Notes: generated from the sequence alone by a model not told the origin. 39,872 bases of DNA from an uncultured Pelagibacteraceae bacterium (GCA_902609235.1 CACLRF010000007.1:1-39872), one strand, 5' to 3'; shown: positions 24,253 to 33,040, counted from the first letter of the stretch. Numbers and translations: made by a program.

Positions 24253-25168
24253 AAAAATCTGTAATTTTTTTAACTATAAAATCACTTACTCTAATATTTG
24301 ACTCTATAGTAACACCGGATATGTGAGGTGTTAAAATACAATTCATGCCTGGTTTAATTTTATTATAAAATTCACTTTCTATAGGTTCATTTTCAAAAAC
24401 ATCAATAGCAAAGCCAGAAATAATATTTTCGTGGTAGGCGTCAATTAAATCACTTTCATTAATAATACTTCCTCTGGAGGTATTTATTATAATTGGTCTG
24501 TTTTTCATTCGAGAAAATGATGATTTATTTATCATATTTGTTGTTTCATCAGTTAAAGGTAGGTGTATAGAAATAATATCTGATTTTTCATATATCTCGT
24601 TTAAACTTGATAATTTGGCATCAATTTCTCTATTATTTATTTCCTTAACATAAGGATCGTAAGCTAAAATCTTTAAACCGTTTTTTGAACAATATTCAGC
24701 AACTTTTTTTCCGATTGTACCAAATCCTATAAGCCCTAAAAATTTATGGTTTATTTCTTTAGAATTAATTGATGTTCTTGGCCAATCACCTTTAATCGTT
24801 CCGTTATGAAAAACTGGAATTTTTTTTATTAGAGACATAGATGAGGAAACAACATATTCAGCAACAGATTCTGCATTCATACCTGTTGCCGGTTGAACAT
24901 GAATATTTTTATCTTTACAATATTCTGTATCAATATTATCTAAACCAACACCCAATCTTCCAATAAATTTAAGTTCTTTTGCTTTTTCTAAAACTTCAAT
25001 GTTCACTTGTGTTTTATTTCGAACAATTAAACCTTCATAATTATGAATAATATCCTCTAATTCTAATTTATTTTTATATAGCTCTTCATCATATTTTAGA
25101 TCAAATTTTTTTTTTAAATTATCCAGACTATTTTGATTAATAAATTCAGTTATTAAAATTTTAGTCAT
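24245..25168 (-). CDS. 2-hydroxyacid dehydrogenase, phosphoglycerate-dehydrogenase-like
   Basis: 307 residues. LGLIGFGTIGKKVAEYC carries the nucleotide loop; catalytic R is in INTSRGSIINESD, E in VFENEPIESE and H in TPHISGVT. The IGRLGVGLDNIDTEYCKDKNI block is typical. Third gene of the minus-strand group aldehyde dehydrogenase, HpcH/HpaI aldolase, this gene; 24 bases after the aldolase. A role in reducing or oxidising a product of the aldolase (a keto acid or glyoxylate-like compound) is inferred. It is only moderately like the two other family members in the window, so recent duplication is unlikely. Confidence 0.85.
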   Translation of the reverse strand: MTKILITEFINQNSLDNLKKKFDLKYDEELYKNKLELEDIIHNYEGLIVRNKTQVNIEVLEKAKELKFIGRLGVGLDNIDTEYCKDKNIHVQPATGMNAESVAEYVVSSSMSLIKKIPVFHNGTIKGDWPRTSINSKEINHKFLGLIGFGTIGKKVAEYCSKNGLKILAYDPYVKEINNREIDAKLSSLNEIYEKSDIISIHLPLTDETTNMINKSSFSRMKNRPIIINTSRGSIINESDLIDAYHENIISGFAIDVFENEPIESEFYNKIKPGMNCILTPHISGVTIESNIRVSDFIVKKITDFFN

Positions 25169-25192
25169 TCTTAAGGTATTAAATAAATAAAA

Positions 25193-25984
25193 TTAATAAG
25201 CTTTAGATTCTTCTCTTTTTGAAGAACCTTTCATTTTTTCAACATCCTGCCTCGTACCAGCTCCTAATGCTCTTTGATCAGATCCAATCGTTACAAAATT
25301 AAAACCCATATCAATCATTTTTTGTGCATACTCAGGTGTACCATTATGAATTCCAGCAAAAATATTATTTTTTTTTGCGTGTTCTAAAATTCTTAATATT
25401 TCTGAATAAGCTTTAGTGTCTTCTGCTCTATCAAAACCAGGTTCTTCACCTATTGCTAAACTTAAATCAGCTGGTCCAATATAAATCCCGTCTACACCAG
25501 GAGTTGACATAATCTCATCTAGCTTTTCTAAAGACTCTTTTGTTTCAATCATTACTATTTTAAGCATTTCATCGTTTGCATGTTTCGCGTAATCAGAACC
25601 ACCGTAAATTAAACCTCTAACTGGACCAAAACTTCTATAACCTCGAGGAGGATACATACAAGCTTGAACAAATCTTTCTGCTTCTTTTTTATTACTTACC
25701 ATTGGACATATAATTCCATAACAACCCGCATCTAGAATTTTCATTATTTGACCTGGCTCATTCCAATTTACTCTAGCCAAAGGAGTTACATCAGTTGTTG
25801 AAATTGTTTGTAGCATTGGAAGTGCATTTGTGTAATCAACTAAACCATGTTGCATATCAATTGTTAAAGAATCCCATCCTTGGTGAGCCATGACTTCGGC
25901 TGAAACAGTGCTAGGTATTTGAAGCCAGCCATTGATAACAGATTTTCCCTCCCTCATCATTTCTTTAACTTTATTTTTTCTCAT
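25193..25984 (-). CDS. HpcH/HpaI family aldolase, probable 2-keto-3-deoxy sugar-acid aldolase
   Basis: Class II pyruvate aldolase of 263 residues. Such enzymes cleave 2-keto-3-deoxy acids to pyruvate and an aldehyde. Catalytic and metal residues are visible at family positions: H46 (DMQHGLVDY), R71 (LARVNW), E147 (MIETKE) and D173 (GPADLS). The W20 near the N-terminus (NGWLQIPS) and the YPPRGYRSFGPVRG loop match RhmA/GarL-type members. Two bases separate it from the aldehyde dehydrogenase upstream. With the RhmD-like dehydratase at 3576-4751 it could complete a route from a deoxy-sugar acid to pyruvate and lactaldehyde. Galactarate-type 5-keto-deoxy acids are an alternative substrate. Confidence 0.87.
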   Translation of the reverse strand: MRKNKVKEMMREGKSVINGWLQIPSTVSAEVMAHQGWDSLTIDMQHGLVDYTNALPMLQTISTTDVTPLARVNWNEPGQIMKILDAGCYGIICPMVSNKKEAERFVQACMYPPRGYRSFGPVRGLIYGGSDYAKHANDEMLKIVMIETKESLEKLDEIMSTPGVDGIYIGPADLSLAIGEEPGFDRAEDTKAYSEILRILEHAKKNNIFAGIHNGTPEYAQKMIDMGFNFVTIGSDQRALGAGTRQDVEKMKGSSKREESKAY

Positions 25985-25986
25985 TT

Positions 25987-27429
25987 TTAGATTTTTAACC
26001 CCATATGAGTGTATTTCACATTTAAATAATCTTTTATTGCACCTGATCCACCTTCACGACCATAACCAGTTTGTTTTATTCCTCCAAAAGGCGCCTCAGC
26101 AATTGCTACAATACCAGTATTGACTGCTACACAACCAGATTCTAATTTCTCAGATCCAATGTGTGCTTTATCCATAGAATTTGTATACAAATAACTACAT
26201 AGTCCTAAATCGTTATTGTTTGCTCTTTCAATTACTTCATCGAAAGTTTTAAAACTTAATATTGGAACTAGTGGGCCAAAAGGTTCTTCTTTCATTATTG
26301 TAAAATTATCTTTTACATCATCAAACACAGTTGGTTCATAATAGTATCCTTTATTAAAACCAGAGGGTCTTTGCCCACCCATTAATACTTTGGCTCCTTC
26401 TTTTTTAGTTGTTTCAACTAGTTTTTCTATTTCCTCCAATCTCTTGGCAGTAGTTAAAGGTCCTAGATCCACACCTTTATCCATACCGTTACCAATTTTT
26501 AATTTTTTTGCTCTTTCTATAAAAGCATTTACGAATTCATCTTTTCTATTTTCTTGTATGTAAAATCTATTAGGTGAAATACATACTTGGCCATTGTTTC
26601 TGAATTTACTTGTTATTGCTATATCCGCTACTTTGTTCATATCCACATCTTCACAAACAATAAAAGGCGAGTGTCCGCTAAGCTCCATAGTAACTCTTTG
26701 AACTTTATCAGCTGCTTTTTTTAAAATAATTTTACCAACTCTTGTAGAACCTGTTATTGATACTTTTTTAATTATATCTGATTCCATTAATTCATTTGAT
26801 ATTTCAGCAGGATCACCTGACAAAAGACTAACCACACCATCTGGTACTCCAGCTTCTTTACAAATGTTTACTAATTCCATTACAGCACCAGGAGTAATTA
26901 CGTCAGGCTTACAAATTACAGAACATCCTGCAGCTAAAGCAGTAGAAATTTTTCTAGATGCTAAAACTATTGGAAAATTCCACGGAACTAAAGCTGCAAC
27001 GACTCCTACAGGTTGATAATAAACATGAACCCTAGTATCTGGAAATCTACTTTGTTGTGTTTGTCCATAAATTCTTTTTGTTTCCTCAGCATTCCACTCA
27101 AAAATATCAGCTCCACCACCAACTTCACCAACTGCTTCTGTAAGAGGCTTTCCAACTTCAAGTGTTAACCATTTTGCTAGTACATCTTTTTTTTCTCTCA
27201 TCATGTCTGCAATTTTTCTAAGCACATATGCTCTTTGCCATGGTGCGGTGTTTTTCCAAACTTCTAAACCTTTTTCTGCTGACTTTAATGCTTTTTTGAC
27301 TTCAATAGATGAAGCTTTCGATGCTTTTCCAATTATTTCTTCAGTTGCTGGGTTAATTACATCGTAAGTTTCTTTTTTTTCAGCAATTTGCCACTCGCCA
27401 TCTATAAATTGACCAAATTTTTCGTACAT
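25987..27429 (-). CDS. NAD(P)-dependent aldehyde dehydrogenase (succinate-semialdehyde dehydrogenase-like)
   Basis: Oxidises an aldehyde to its acid. 480 residues from ATG 27429; a GTG six codons upstream (27447) is less likely because the protein then begins MIFNCP before the usual YEKFGQFIDGEW. Catalytic residues: N151 (VPWNFP), E249 (TMELSGHSP) and C283 (NNGQVCISPNRF). FGGIKQTGYGREGG near the C-terminus is typical of the GabD/AldA branch. It leads the group with the HpaI aldolase and a 2-hydroxyacid dehydrogenase, so the likely substrate is the aldehyde released by the aldolase, for instance lactaldehyde or a semialdehyde. Not the CoA-acylating MmsA/IolA type by its GQVC region. Confidence 0.88.
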   Translation of the reverse strand: MYEKFGQFIDGEWQIAEKKETYDVINPATEEIIGKASKASSIEVKKALKSAEKGLEVWKNTAPWQRAYVLRKIADMMREKKDVLAKWLTLEVGKPLTEAVGEVGGGADIFEWNAEETKRIYGQTQQSRFPDTRVHVYYQPVGVVAALVPWNFPIVLASRKISTALAAGCSVICKPDVITPGAVMELVNICKEAGVPDGVVSLLSGDPAEISNELMESDIIKKVSITGSTRVGKIILKKAADKVQRVTMELSGHSPFIVCEDVDMNKVADIAITSKFRNNGQVCISPNRFYIQENRKDEFVNAFIERAKKLKIGNGMDKGVDLGPLTTAKRLEEIEKLVETTKKEGAKVLMGGQRPSGFNKGYYYEPTVFDDVKDNFTIMKEEPFGPLVPILSFKTFDEVIERANNNDLGLCSYLYTNSMDKAHIGSEKLESGCVAVNTGIVAIAEAPFGGIKQTGYGREGGSGAIKDYLNVKYTHMGLKI

Positions 27430-27502
27430 GGGACAATTAAATATCACAATAAGTCAAATTTACTATAAAATAAATTTAAGTTAATAAATATAACTTGTCT
27501 TA

Positions 27503-28405
27503 ATGAAAAAATTTAAAAATTCAGAGATTACTCCTGAAAAAATCTATTATAAAAGAAGATCTTTTGTTAAGTCTATTGGCTATAGCTTGAGTGCAATGAC
27601 TTTGTGTTCAGTTCCTTTAATTAAAGCTAACGCTAGTAATTCAAATAATCTAACTAGTTATAAAGATATAACGACATACAACAATTATTATGAATTTGGA
27701 ACTTCTAAAAGTGATCCATATATAAATGCACAAAATTTTAAAACCAAACCCTGGAATATTACTATTGAAGGCGAGGTTGATAAACCAATTAACATTTCAA
27801 TGGAAGAAATTTCAAATGAATTTACATCTGAAGAAAGAATACTTCGTCTAAGATGTGTTGAAGGTTGGTCGATGATAATTCCTTGGATGGGATTTTCTTT
27901 AAGTCAGCTACTATCAAAAGTAAATTTCACTTCGAAAGCAAAATTTGTTGAATTTGAAAGTGTTTATGATCCTGAACAAATGAAAGGACAAAGATATCCT
28001 GTTTTAAATTGGCCTTACAAAGAAGGATTAAGATTAGATGAAGCTATGCATCCTCTTACTACAGTAGTAACTGGTTTATATAATAAAAAACTCCCTAACC
28101 AAAATGGTGCTCCTCTTAGAATTTTTATTCCTTGGAAATATGGTTTTAAAAGTGCAAAAGCTATTGTTAAAATAAAACTAGTAGAAAAAATGCCAACCTC
28201 ATCATGGATGTGGGCATCACCAAGAGAGTATGGTTTTTATTCGAATGTAAATCCAAATGTTGACCATCCAAGATGGTCACAAGCGACTGAAAGAATTATA
28301 GGAAATAATATTTTTTCACCAAGAGTAAAAACTTTAATGTTTAATGGATATGGAGAGGAAGTAGCTCATTTATATAATGGTATGGATTTAAAAAAATTTT
28401 TTTAA
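27503..28405 (+). CDS. msrP: Protein-methionine-sulfoxide reductase, molybdopterin subunit MsrP
   Basis: Periplasmic molybdoenzyme that repairs oxidised methionine in exported proteins, with electrons from MsrQ. 300 residues. It has a twin-arginine signal (KRRSFVK at residues 17-23, then a hydrophobic stretch to about 43), so it is exported folded. The molybdenum-coordinating cysteine is C118 in RLRCVEGWSMIIPWMG. FVEFESVYDP, NGAPLRIFIPWKYGFKSAK and a VNPNVDHPRWSQATER end match YedY. It shares one base with msrQ. Divergent from the aldehyde dehydrogenase across 73 AT-rich bases in which I see no clear element. Confidence 0.93.
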   Translation: MKKFKNSEITPEKIYYKRRSFVKSIGYSLSAMTLCSVPLIKANASNSNNLTSYKDITTYNNYYEFGTSKSDPYINAQNFKTKPWNITIEGEVDKPINISMEEISNEFTSEERILRLRCVEGWSMIIPWMGFSLSQLLSKVNFTSKAKFVEFESVYDPEQMKGQRYPVLNWPYKEGLRLDEAMHPLTTVVTGLYNKKLPNQNGAPLRIFIPWKYGFKSAKAIVKIKLVEKMPTSSWMWASPREYGFYSNVNPNVDHPRWSQATERIIGNNIFSPRVKTLMFNGYGEEVAHLYNGMDLKKFF

Positions 28406-28989
28406 TGAATAAATATTTTAAACCAAGTATTTTTTTTCTAAGTCTAATTCCATTTTTAATCATAATTTACAAAATTTACTCTGATAAGTTAGGCCCTGAA
28501 CCTGTTAAAGAAATCACTCATTACACTGGTGAATGGACTCTAATTTTTATTTGCTTAACTCTTTTAATGAGCCCACTTAAAAGTTTTACCAATTTAACAA
28601 TTTGGATAAATATTAGAAGAATGTTGGGATTATTTGTATTTTTCTATGCAACACTCCATATGTTAACTTATGTTGTAATTGATTACAGACTTGATTTTTC
28701 AAGTATCTTTAAAGATATTTTAACAAAAAAATTTATTTTTGTAGGATTTGCCGCTTGGTTAATGTTGCTCCCATTAGCAATTACTTCTTCAAAGAAAGCA
28801 ATGTTGATTTTAAAAGATAAGTGGAAAAAACTTCATAGGCTAATTTATTTAATTTCTATTCTTGGTGTTGTCCATTTTATATGGCTTGTAAAAAAAGATC
28901 TTACAGAACCACTAATTTATGCATCAATCATATTTGTTCTTTTATTATTAAGATTTAAAATAAAGAAAAGTAAATTTACTTCAAATTAA
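28405..28989 (+). CDS. msrQ: Haem-binding membrane subunit MsrQ
   Basis: Inner-membrane b-type cytochrome that passes electrons from the quinone pool or flavin to MsrP. 194 residues, with about five to six membrane helices. Family features: EITHYTGEWTLIFICLTLLMSPLK, NIRRMLGLFVFFYATLHMLTY with the haem-ligand histidine, and WKKLHRLIYLISILGVVHFIW with two more histidines. It overlaps msrP by one base (TAATG) and the methyltransferase gene downstream by one base. Confidence 0.92.
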   Translation: MNKYFKPSIFFLSLIPFLIIIYKIYSDKLGPEPVKEITHYTGEWTLIFICLTLLMSPLKSFTNLTIWINIRRMLGLFVFFYATLHMLTYVVIDYRLDFSSIFKDILTKKFIFVGFAAWLMLLPLAITSSKKAMLILKDKWKKLHRLIYLISILGVVHFIWLVKKDLTEPLIYASIIFVLLLLRFKIKKSKFTSN

Positions 28990-29891
28990 TGGACATAAAT
29001 TTTTTTAAACAAACAAGAATTGTGGATGGTGGTATGGGTCAAGAACTTTTGGCAAGAGGTATGAAGCCAAATTCAACTTTGTGGAGTGCTAATGCAATAT
29101 TAGACGAAAATTATCATCAACTTGTTTTAGATATACACATTGATTTCATAAAAGCTGGTGCAGAAATAATTGTCACAACAACTTTTGCAACACGGCAAAA
29201 ACGTTTAAAAGAGAATAATCTCTTAGATAAATTTGAATATTTAAATCAAAAGGCAGGTGAAATTGCTCAAGCCGCAAAACAAAAGTTTCCGAATACTTAT
29301 ATTGCTGGTGGTATACCTCCACAAAATTTAACATATGACGCAGATAATAGAGACGAGAGTGAAATTATCGAAAACTTTCATAGTCAAGCTAAGGCTTTAA
29401 ACCCATATATTGATTTTTTTTACTTTGATGTTTGGAGCAGCATTAAGGAGGTTAAATGTGGAGTTGAAGCTATAAAAGAATTTAAAAAACCCTATTTGGT
29501 TGGATTGCATATATCTGAAGGAACAACTTTGCCTAGTAAAGAAAATATCAAAGAAATAAAAAATATAATTGACGAAAACACCCTTGGAGTAATGCTATCT
29601 TGCGTTTCTCCAGAAAATTTTGAGCAAAACTTGCTTGAACTAAAAAATTTAAATGTACCGTTTGGTTTTAAATTAAATGGCTTTGTTACCACTAAACTTA
29701 GAGAGAGCTACACCTCTGTTTTTTTAGGAAAAAAAACTAATCCAAATGAAATTTTAGGAAAAAGAAAAGATCTGACACCAACAAAAATACAAGAAATTGC
29801 TAAAAAATTTAAAGAAAATGGTGCAACAATTATTGGTGGTTGTTGTGAAACTAGGCCATCACACATAAAAGCAATGGCAAAAATTAAATAG
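28989..29891 (+). CDS. Homocysteine S-methyltransferase (MmuM-like)
   Basis: Zinc enzyme that methylates homocysteine to methionine from a methylated donor such as S-methylmethionine or a betaine. 300 residues. The N-terminal IVDGGMGQELLARG is the family start; zinc ligands are the cysteine in VMLSCVSPENF and the pair C285-C286 in GGCCETRPSHIK. It overlaps msrQ by one base, which links methionine synthesis to methionine repair in one transcript. The donor cannot be decided from sequence. It overlaps the convergent transporter gene by 8 bases. Confidence 0.88.
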   Translation: MDINFFKQTRIVDGGMGQELLARGMKPNSTLWSANAILDENYHQLVLDIHIDFIKAGAEIIVTTTFATRQKRLKENNLLDKFEYLNQKAGEIAQAAKQKFPNTYIAGGIPPQNLTYDADNRDESEIIENFHSQAKALNPYIDFFYFDVWSSIKEVKCGVEAIKEFKKPYLVGLHISEGTTLPSKENIKEIKNIIDENTLGVMLSCVSPENFEQNLLELKNLNVPFGFKLNGFVTTKLRESYTSVFLGKKTNPNEILGKRKDLTPTKIQEIAKKFKENGATIIGGCCETRPSHIKAMAKIK

Positions 29892-30771
29892 CTTTTTGGT
29901 TCCCACCTTTTTTAACAAAATAAATACCAATACAAACTGCAATTAAAGAAACTAAAACTTTTAATGTTATTAATTCTTTTAAAAATATATAACCTAAAAT
30001 GGTTCCAAAAATTGGTATCAAATAAGAAACTTGAGATTGAAAAATTAATCCATTTGTAGTCAAAATTTTAAAACGTAACAACCAAGCAATACCTGTAGGA
30101 ACAATTCCTAAATAAATTGCCGATATCAGAGAGTCTGTTCTTGGCATAGTTTGAAAAGGCTGTTCAATTAGAAATGTTAATGGTAACAAGATAATTATTG
30201 CCCAAATTAAAATAGATCCAGTTACATTTTCATTTTTTTTATTACTTATTTTTAGTGTTAATACCCCACCTACAACATAACAGGTTGATCCAAGTAATAT
30301 CAATAAAGCTGATACAAAATTATTTTCATCTATTAAAAGATTATCAGAAAATAAAAAAACTATTCCAGAAAACCCAATTAAAATTCCAATAGTTTTTACT
30401 AAATTGAATTTTTCGTTTTTTGTATAAAAATGAGCTAGCACTGTGGAGCTTAAAGGAGTAGTTGACATTAATATTGCTGCTAAATTACTTTGAACTGATT
30501 TAACTCCATAAGCAATTAAGAAAAATGGAGCTACCAAATTAATAAACCCTATCATTGCAAACCAATGCCAATCTTTAGAAAAAGCTTCAACTTTAATATT
30601 TTTAAAATAACACAATAGTAAAACTGGAATTGCTCCAAAAAATACCCTTAGGAAAGCAATTGTAACCGGGCCAAAAGAATAAGTTGCTATTTTTATATTA
30701 AAAAACGCAGAAGCCCATATAAGAGATAATATTGTTAATAAAAAGTAATCAATTAATTTTGGCTGTCTCAT
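29884..30771 (-). CDS. EamA/DMT-family membrane transporter
   Basis: Inner-membrane drug/metabolite transporter, 295 residues with about ten helices arranged as two EamA halves. N-terminal LLTILSLIWASAFFNIKIATYSFGPVTIAFLRV and the repeat-end patterns SVQSNLAAILMSTTPLSSTVLAHF and SQVSYLIPIFGTILGYIFLKE are typical. The cargo is unknown; metabolite or amino acid export is common in this family. It overlaps the YbaK-type gene upstream by 4 bases, so both share a transcript. Confidence 0.88.
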   Translation of the reverse strand: MRQPKLIDYFLLTILSLIWASAFFNIKIATYSFGPVTIAFLRVFFGAIPVLLLCYFKNIKVEAFSKDWHWFAMIGFINLVAPFFLIAYGVKSVQSNLAAILMSTTPLSSTVLAHFYTKNEKFNLVKTIGILIGFSGIVFLFSDNLLIDENNFVSALLILLGSTCYVVGGVLTLKISNKKNENVTGSILIWAIIILLPLTFLIEQPFQTMPRTDSLISAIYLGIVPTGIAWLLRFKILTTNGLIFQSQVSYLIPIFGTILGYIFLKELITLKVLVSLIAVCIGIYFVKKGGNQKAI

Positions 30772-31250
30772 TCAGTTATCTCTTTTATCTCACCAGAAGT
30801 TAATTCAATTAAATTTTCAAAATTTATTTCGAAAACTGCATTAGGATGACCTGCAGCTGCAAAAATAGAAGAATATCTATTTAAAGTTTCATCAATAAAA
30901 ATTTTTGTTTTTGTTAAATGTCCTGTTGGAGATACTCCACCAATTGTATATCCAGTAATTTTTTTAACTTCCTCTGGGTTCGCCATTAAAACATCTTTTT
31001 CGTCTAAAATTTTTTTTAATTTATTTAATGAACACCTTTTATCTCCAGAAACTAAACATAAAACAAAACTATCCCCTGCTTTAAAAAGTAAGCTTTTGAC
31101 AATGGCCCCTACTTTACAACCTAAAGCTGTAGCTGCATCGTTAGCTGTTCTGGCAGTTTGCTCTAAAACAACCACTTTAATATCTGGGTTAAATTGTTTT
31201 AACGATTTTTCTGCTCTTAAAACTGACTCTTTATTTAGTATTGAATTCAC
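30768..31250 (-). CDS. YbaK/EbsC-family aminoacyl-tRNA deacylase
   Basis: Cytoplasmic protein of 160 residues in the prolyl-tRNA editing-domain superfamily; members hydrolyse mischarged aminoacyl-tRNA. Visible: CKVGAIVKSLLFK with the conserved lysine near residue 50, SGDKRCSLNKL, and IGGVSPTGHL, all usual for YbaK-type members. The start is a GTG at 31250; the product then has normal length and no nearby ATG suits. Which amino acid is removed cannot be told. Confidence 0.85.
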   Translation of the reverse strand: MNSILNKESVLRAEKSLKQFNPDIKVVVLEQTARTANDAATALGCKVGAIVKSLLFKAGDSFVLCLVSGDKRCSLNKLKKILDEKDVLMANPEEVKKITGYTIGGVSPTGHLTKTKIFIDETLNRYSSIFAAAGHPNAVFEINFENLIELTSGEIKEITE

Positions 31251-31387
31251 AAGTTTAATAAATTTATTATTTTAGTGACTAATTACACTACTTATGTGAA
31301 AATTGCATAGGTGTTATTTATTAAATAAGCAATATTTTTAAGTATTTTTTTGCTAATGAAGCCAAACAAAATTACATAGGAGACAAA
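31251..31387 (+). promoter_or_regulatory. glnA leader region
   Basis: AT-rich gap between the divergent YbaK-type gene and glnA. AGGAGA (31378-31383) is a good ribosome binding site 4 bases before the ATG. A small stem CTTATG / CATAGG (around 31289-31310) is the only local fold I see. No NtrC-type TGCACC dyad or known riboswitch pattern is visible. Promoters for both genes must lie here. Confidence 0.4.
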
Positions 31388-32794
31388 ATGAGTGCAGCAA
31401 ACGTTTTAAAATTTATTAAAGAAAAGGATGCGGAATTTGTAGATCTTAGGTTCACTGATCCAAGAGGAAAATTGCAGCATTTAACAATGGATGCTTCAGT
31501 AGTTGATGAAGGTATGTTGAACGAAGGTGTATTTTTTGACGGTTCATCTATAGCTGGTTGGAAAGCAATTAATGAATCTGATATGATTTTAAAACCTGAT
31601 ACTGCAAGAATGTTCATGGATCCTTTTACGTCTCATAATACTGTAGTTTTGTTTTGTGATATTCTAGATGCAATTAAAAAAGATCCTTATGAAAGAGATC
31701 CAAGAGGTGTTGCTAAAAAAGCTGAAGAATATTTAAAAGCTTCAGGCATTGGTGATAAAGCCTTTTTTGGACCTGAACCAGAATTTTTTGTGTTTGATGA
31801 TGTAAGAATCAAAAATGATATGAATGATTGTGGATTTAAATTAGATAGTAAAGAAGGTCCTTACAACTCAGGTAAAGAATATGAAAATGGAAATATGGGT
31901 CATAGACCTCAAATCAAAGGAGGATATTTCCCAGTACCACCAGTTGATAGTGAACAAGACATGCGTAGTGAATATCTAAAAAATTTAAAAGAAGTAGGTA
32001 TTAAAGTTGAAAAACATCACCATGAAGTTGCTCCTAGTCAACATGAACTTGGTATGTATTTTGGAACTTTGGTTAATCAAGCAGATAACGTTCAGTTATA
32101 TAAATATATTGTACAAATGGTTACACATTCATTTGGAAAAACAGCTACATTTATGCCAAAACCAGTGGCTGGTGACAATGGTTCAGGTATGCATATACAC
32201 CAATCTATTTGGAAAGGTAATACTCCAGTATTTTCTGGTGATGCATATGCGGGGTTAAGTGAAACTGCTTTGCATTATATTGGTGGAATTTTAAAACATG
32301 CTAAAGCAATTAATGCTTTTGCTAATTCAACAACAAACAGTTACAAAAGATTAATTCCAGGTTTTGAAGCTCCGGTTCTTCTTGCATATTCAGCGAGGAA
32401 TAGATCTGCTTCTTGTAGAATACCCATTACACTTAGCAAGAAAGGTGCAAGATGTGAAATCAGATTCCCAGATGCTGCTGGAAACCCATATTTAACTTTT
32501 GCTGCAATGTTAATGGCTGGAATTGATGGTATTAAAAATAAAACTCATCCGGGTGAGTCTTTTGATAAAGATTTATATGAATTACCACCTGAAGAAGTTA
32601 AAGCTATCCCAACAGTTTGTGGTTCTTTAAGAGAAGCAATGGAAAGTTTAGATAAAGATAGAGAGTTTTTAACTCAAGGTGGTGTCTTTACTGATGATCA
32701 AATTGATGCATACATTGCTCTTAAGTTTGAAGAAATTCACAAATTTGAACATGCACCTCATCCTGTAGAGTTTGAGATGTATTACAGTAGCTAA
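31388..32794 (+). CDS. glnA: Glutamine synthetase type I
   Basis: ATP-dependent joining of ammonia to glutamate; cytoplasmic dodecamer. 468 residues, as in GSI. N-terminal beta-grasp [15 protein letters not shown] and FDGSSIAGW, catalytic [12 protein letters not shown] and [16 protein letters not shown]-site [16 protein letters not shown], glutamate-site [10 protein letters not shown]397 in DLYELPPEE lies at the classical adenylylation position, so the enzyme should be open to GlnE control if that protein exists in the genome. The gene stands alone on the plus strand; it ends 9 bases from the convergent small gene, with no obvious terminator. Confidence 0.97.
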   Translation: MSAANVLKFIKEKDAEFVDLRFTDPRGKLQHLTMDASVVDEGMLNEGVFFDGSSIAGWKAINESDMILKPDTARMFMDPFTSHNTVVLFCDILDAIKKDPYERDPRGVAKKAEEYLKASGIGDKAFFGPEPEFFVFDDVRIKNDMNDCGFKLDSKEGPYNSGKEYENGNMGHRPQIKGGYFPVPPVDSEQDMRSEYLKNLKEVGIKVEKHHHEVAPSQHELGMYFGTLVNQADNVQLYKYIVQMVTHSFGKTATFMPKPVAGDNGSGMHIHQSIWKGNTPVFSGDAYAGLSETALHYIGGILKHAKAINAFANSTTNSYKRLIPGFEAPVLLAYSARNRSASCRIPITLSKKGARCEIRFPDAAGNPYLTFAAMLMAGIDGIKNKTHPGESFDKDLYELPPEEVKAIPTVCGSLREAMESLDKDREFLTQGGVFTDDQIDAYIALKFEEIHKFEHAPHPVEFEMYYSS

Positions 32795-32803
32795 TAAACT
32801 TAA

Positions 32804-32974
32804 TTACTGTCTAGTTGTTGCAATTGTATCTTTGTTAACACCTTTTTTAACTACATAATCTTGTGTTCCGTTAGCACCGGTTTCCACTTCTTTACGTAGT
32901 TCCTTAAAGAATGTTTTTTCTTTTAAAGAGTCTTTCAAGTTTTTAACAAGATTTTTAAATTCAAATTTGTTCAT
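32804..32974 (-). CDS. Small conserved-looking protein of unknown function (56 residues)
   Basis: ATG 32974 gives a 56-residue, highly charged soluble protein: an N-terminal lysine-rich amphipathic helix (KNLVKNLKDSLKEKTFFKEL) followed by a glycine/threonine-rich tail (GANGTQDYVVKK). No transmembrane segment, no cysteines. A longer form from 33022 adds a hydrophobic stretch and is less likely. It follows the suf operon by 66 bases. A promoter-like pair (TTGCAT 33004-33009, 17 bases, TATAGA 32981-32986) would start the message at the ATG. I do not recognise a family; a real gene is supported by codon pattern and position only. Confidence 0.6.
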   Translation of the reverse strand: MNKFEFKNLVKNLKDSLKEKTFFKELRKEVETGANGTQDYVVKKGVNKDTIATTRQ

Positions 32975-32980
32975 ATAGAA

Positions 32981-33009
32981 TCTATAAACTAGATATGCAT
33001 ATAATGCAA
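32981..33009 (-). promoter_or_regulatory. Candidate sigma-70 promoter of the small gene
   Basis: On the minus strand TTGCAT (33004-33009), a 17-base gap and TATAGA (32981-32986), 6 bases before the ATG at 32974. The predicted start of transcription falls on the start codon, implying a leaderless message. AT-rich context weakens the call. Confidence 0.4.
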
Positions 33010-33034
33010 TACAGATATGCAAATAATGGGATAA
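32991..33034. repeat. Tandem 22-bp imperfect direct repeat
   Basis: Two adjacent 22-bp units (32991-33012 and 33013-33034), 18 of 22 bases alike, each starting AGATATGCA and followed by ATAATG. It lies between the SufA gene stop and the small gene and includes its candidate -35. It may be a slippage duplication or a repeated protein-binding site. Confidence 0.7.
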
Positions 33035-33040
33035 TACGAC

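Noticed and set aside
27430..27447. GTG start for the aldehyde dehydrogenase
   Set aside because: ATG 27429 fits the family N-terminus better; the six extra residues add nothing recognisable.
31251..31387. Riboswitch or NtrC site before glnA
   Set aside because: Only a short 6-bp stem and AT-rich palindromes were seen; no conserved core or dyad could be recognised.
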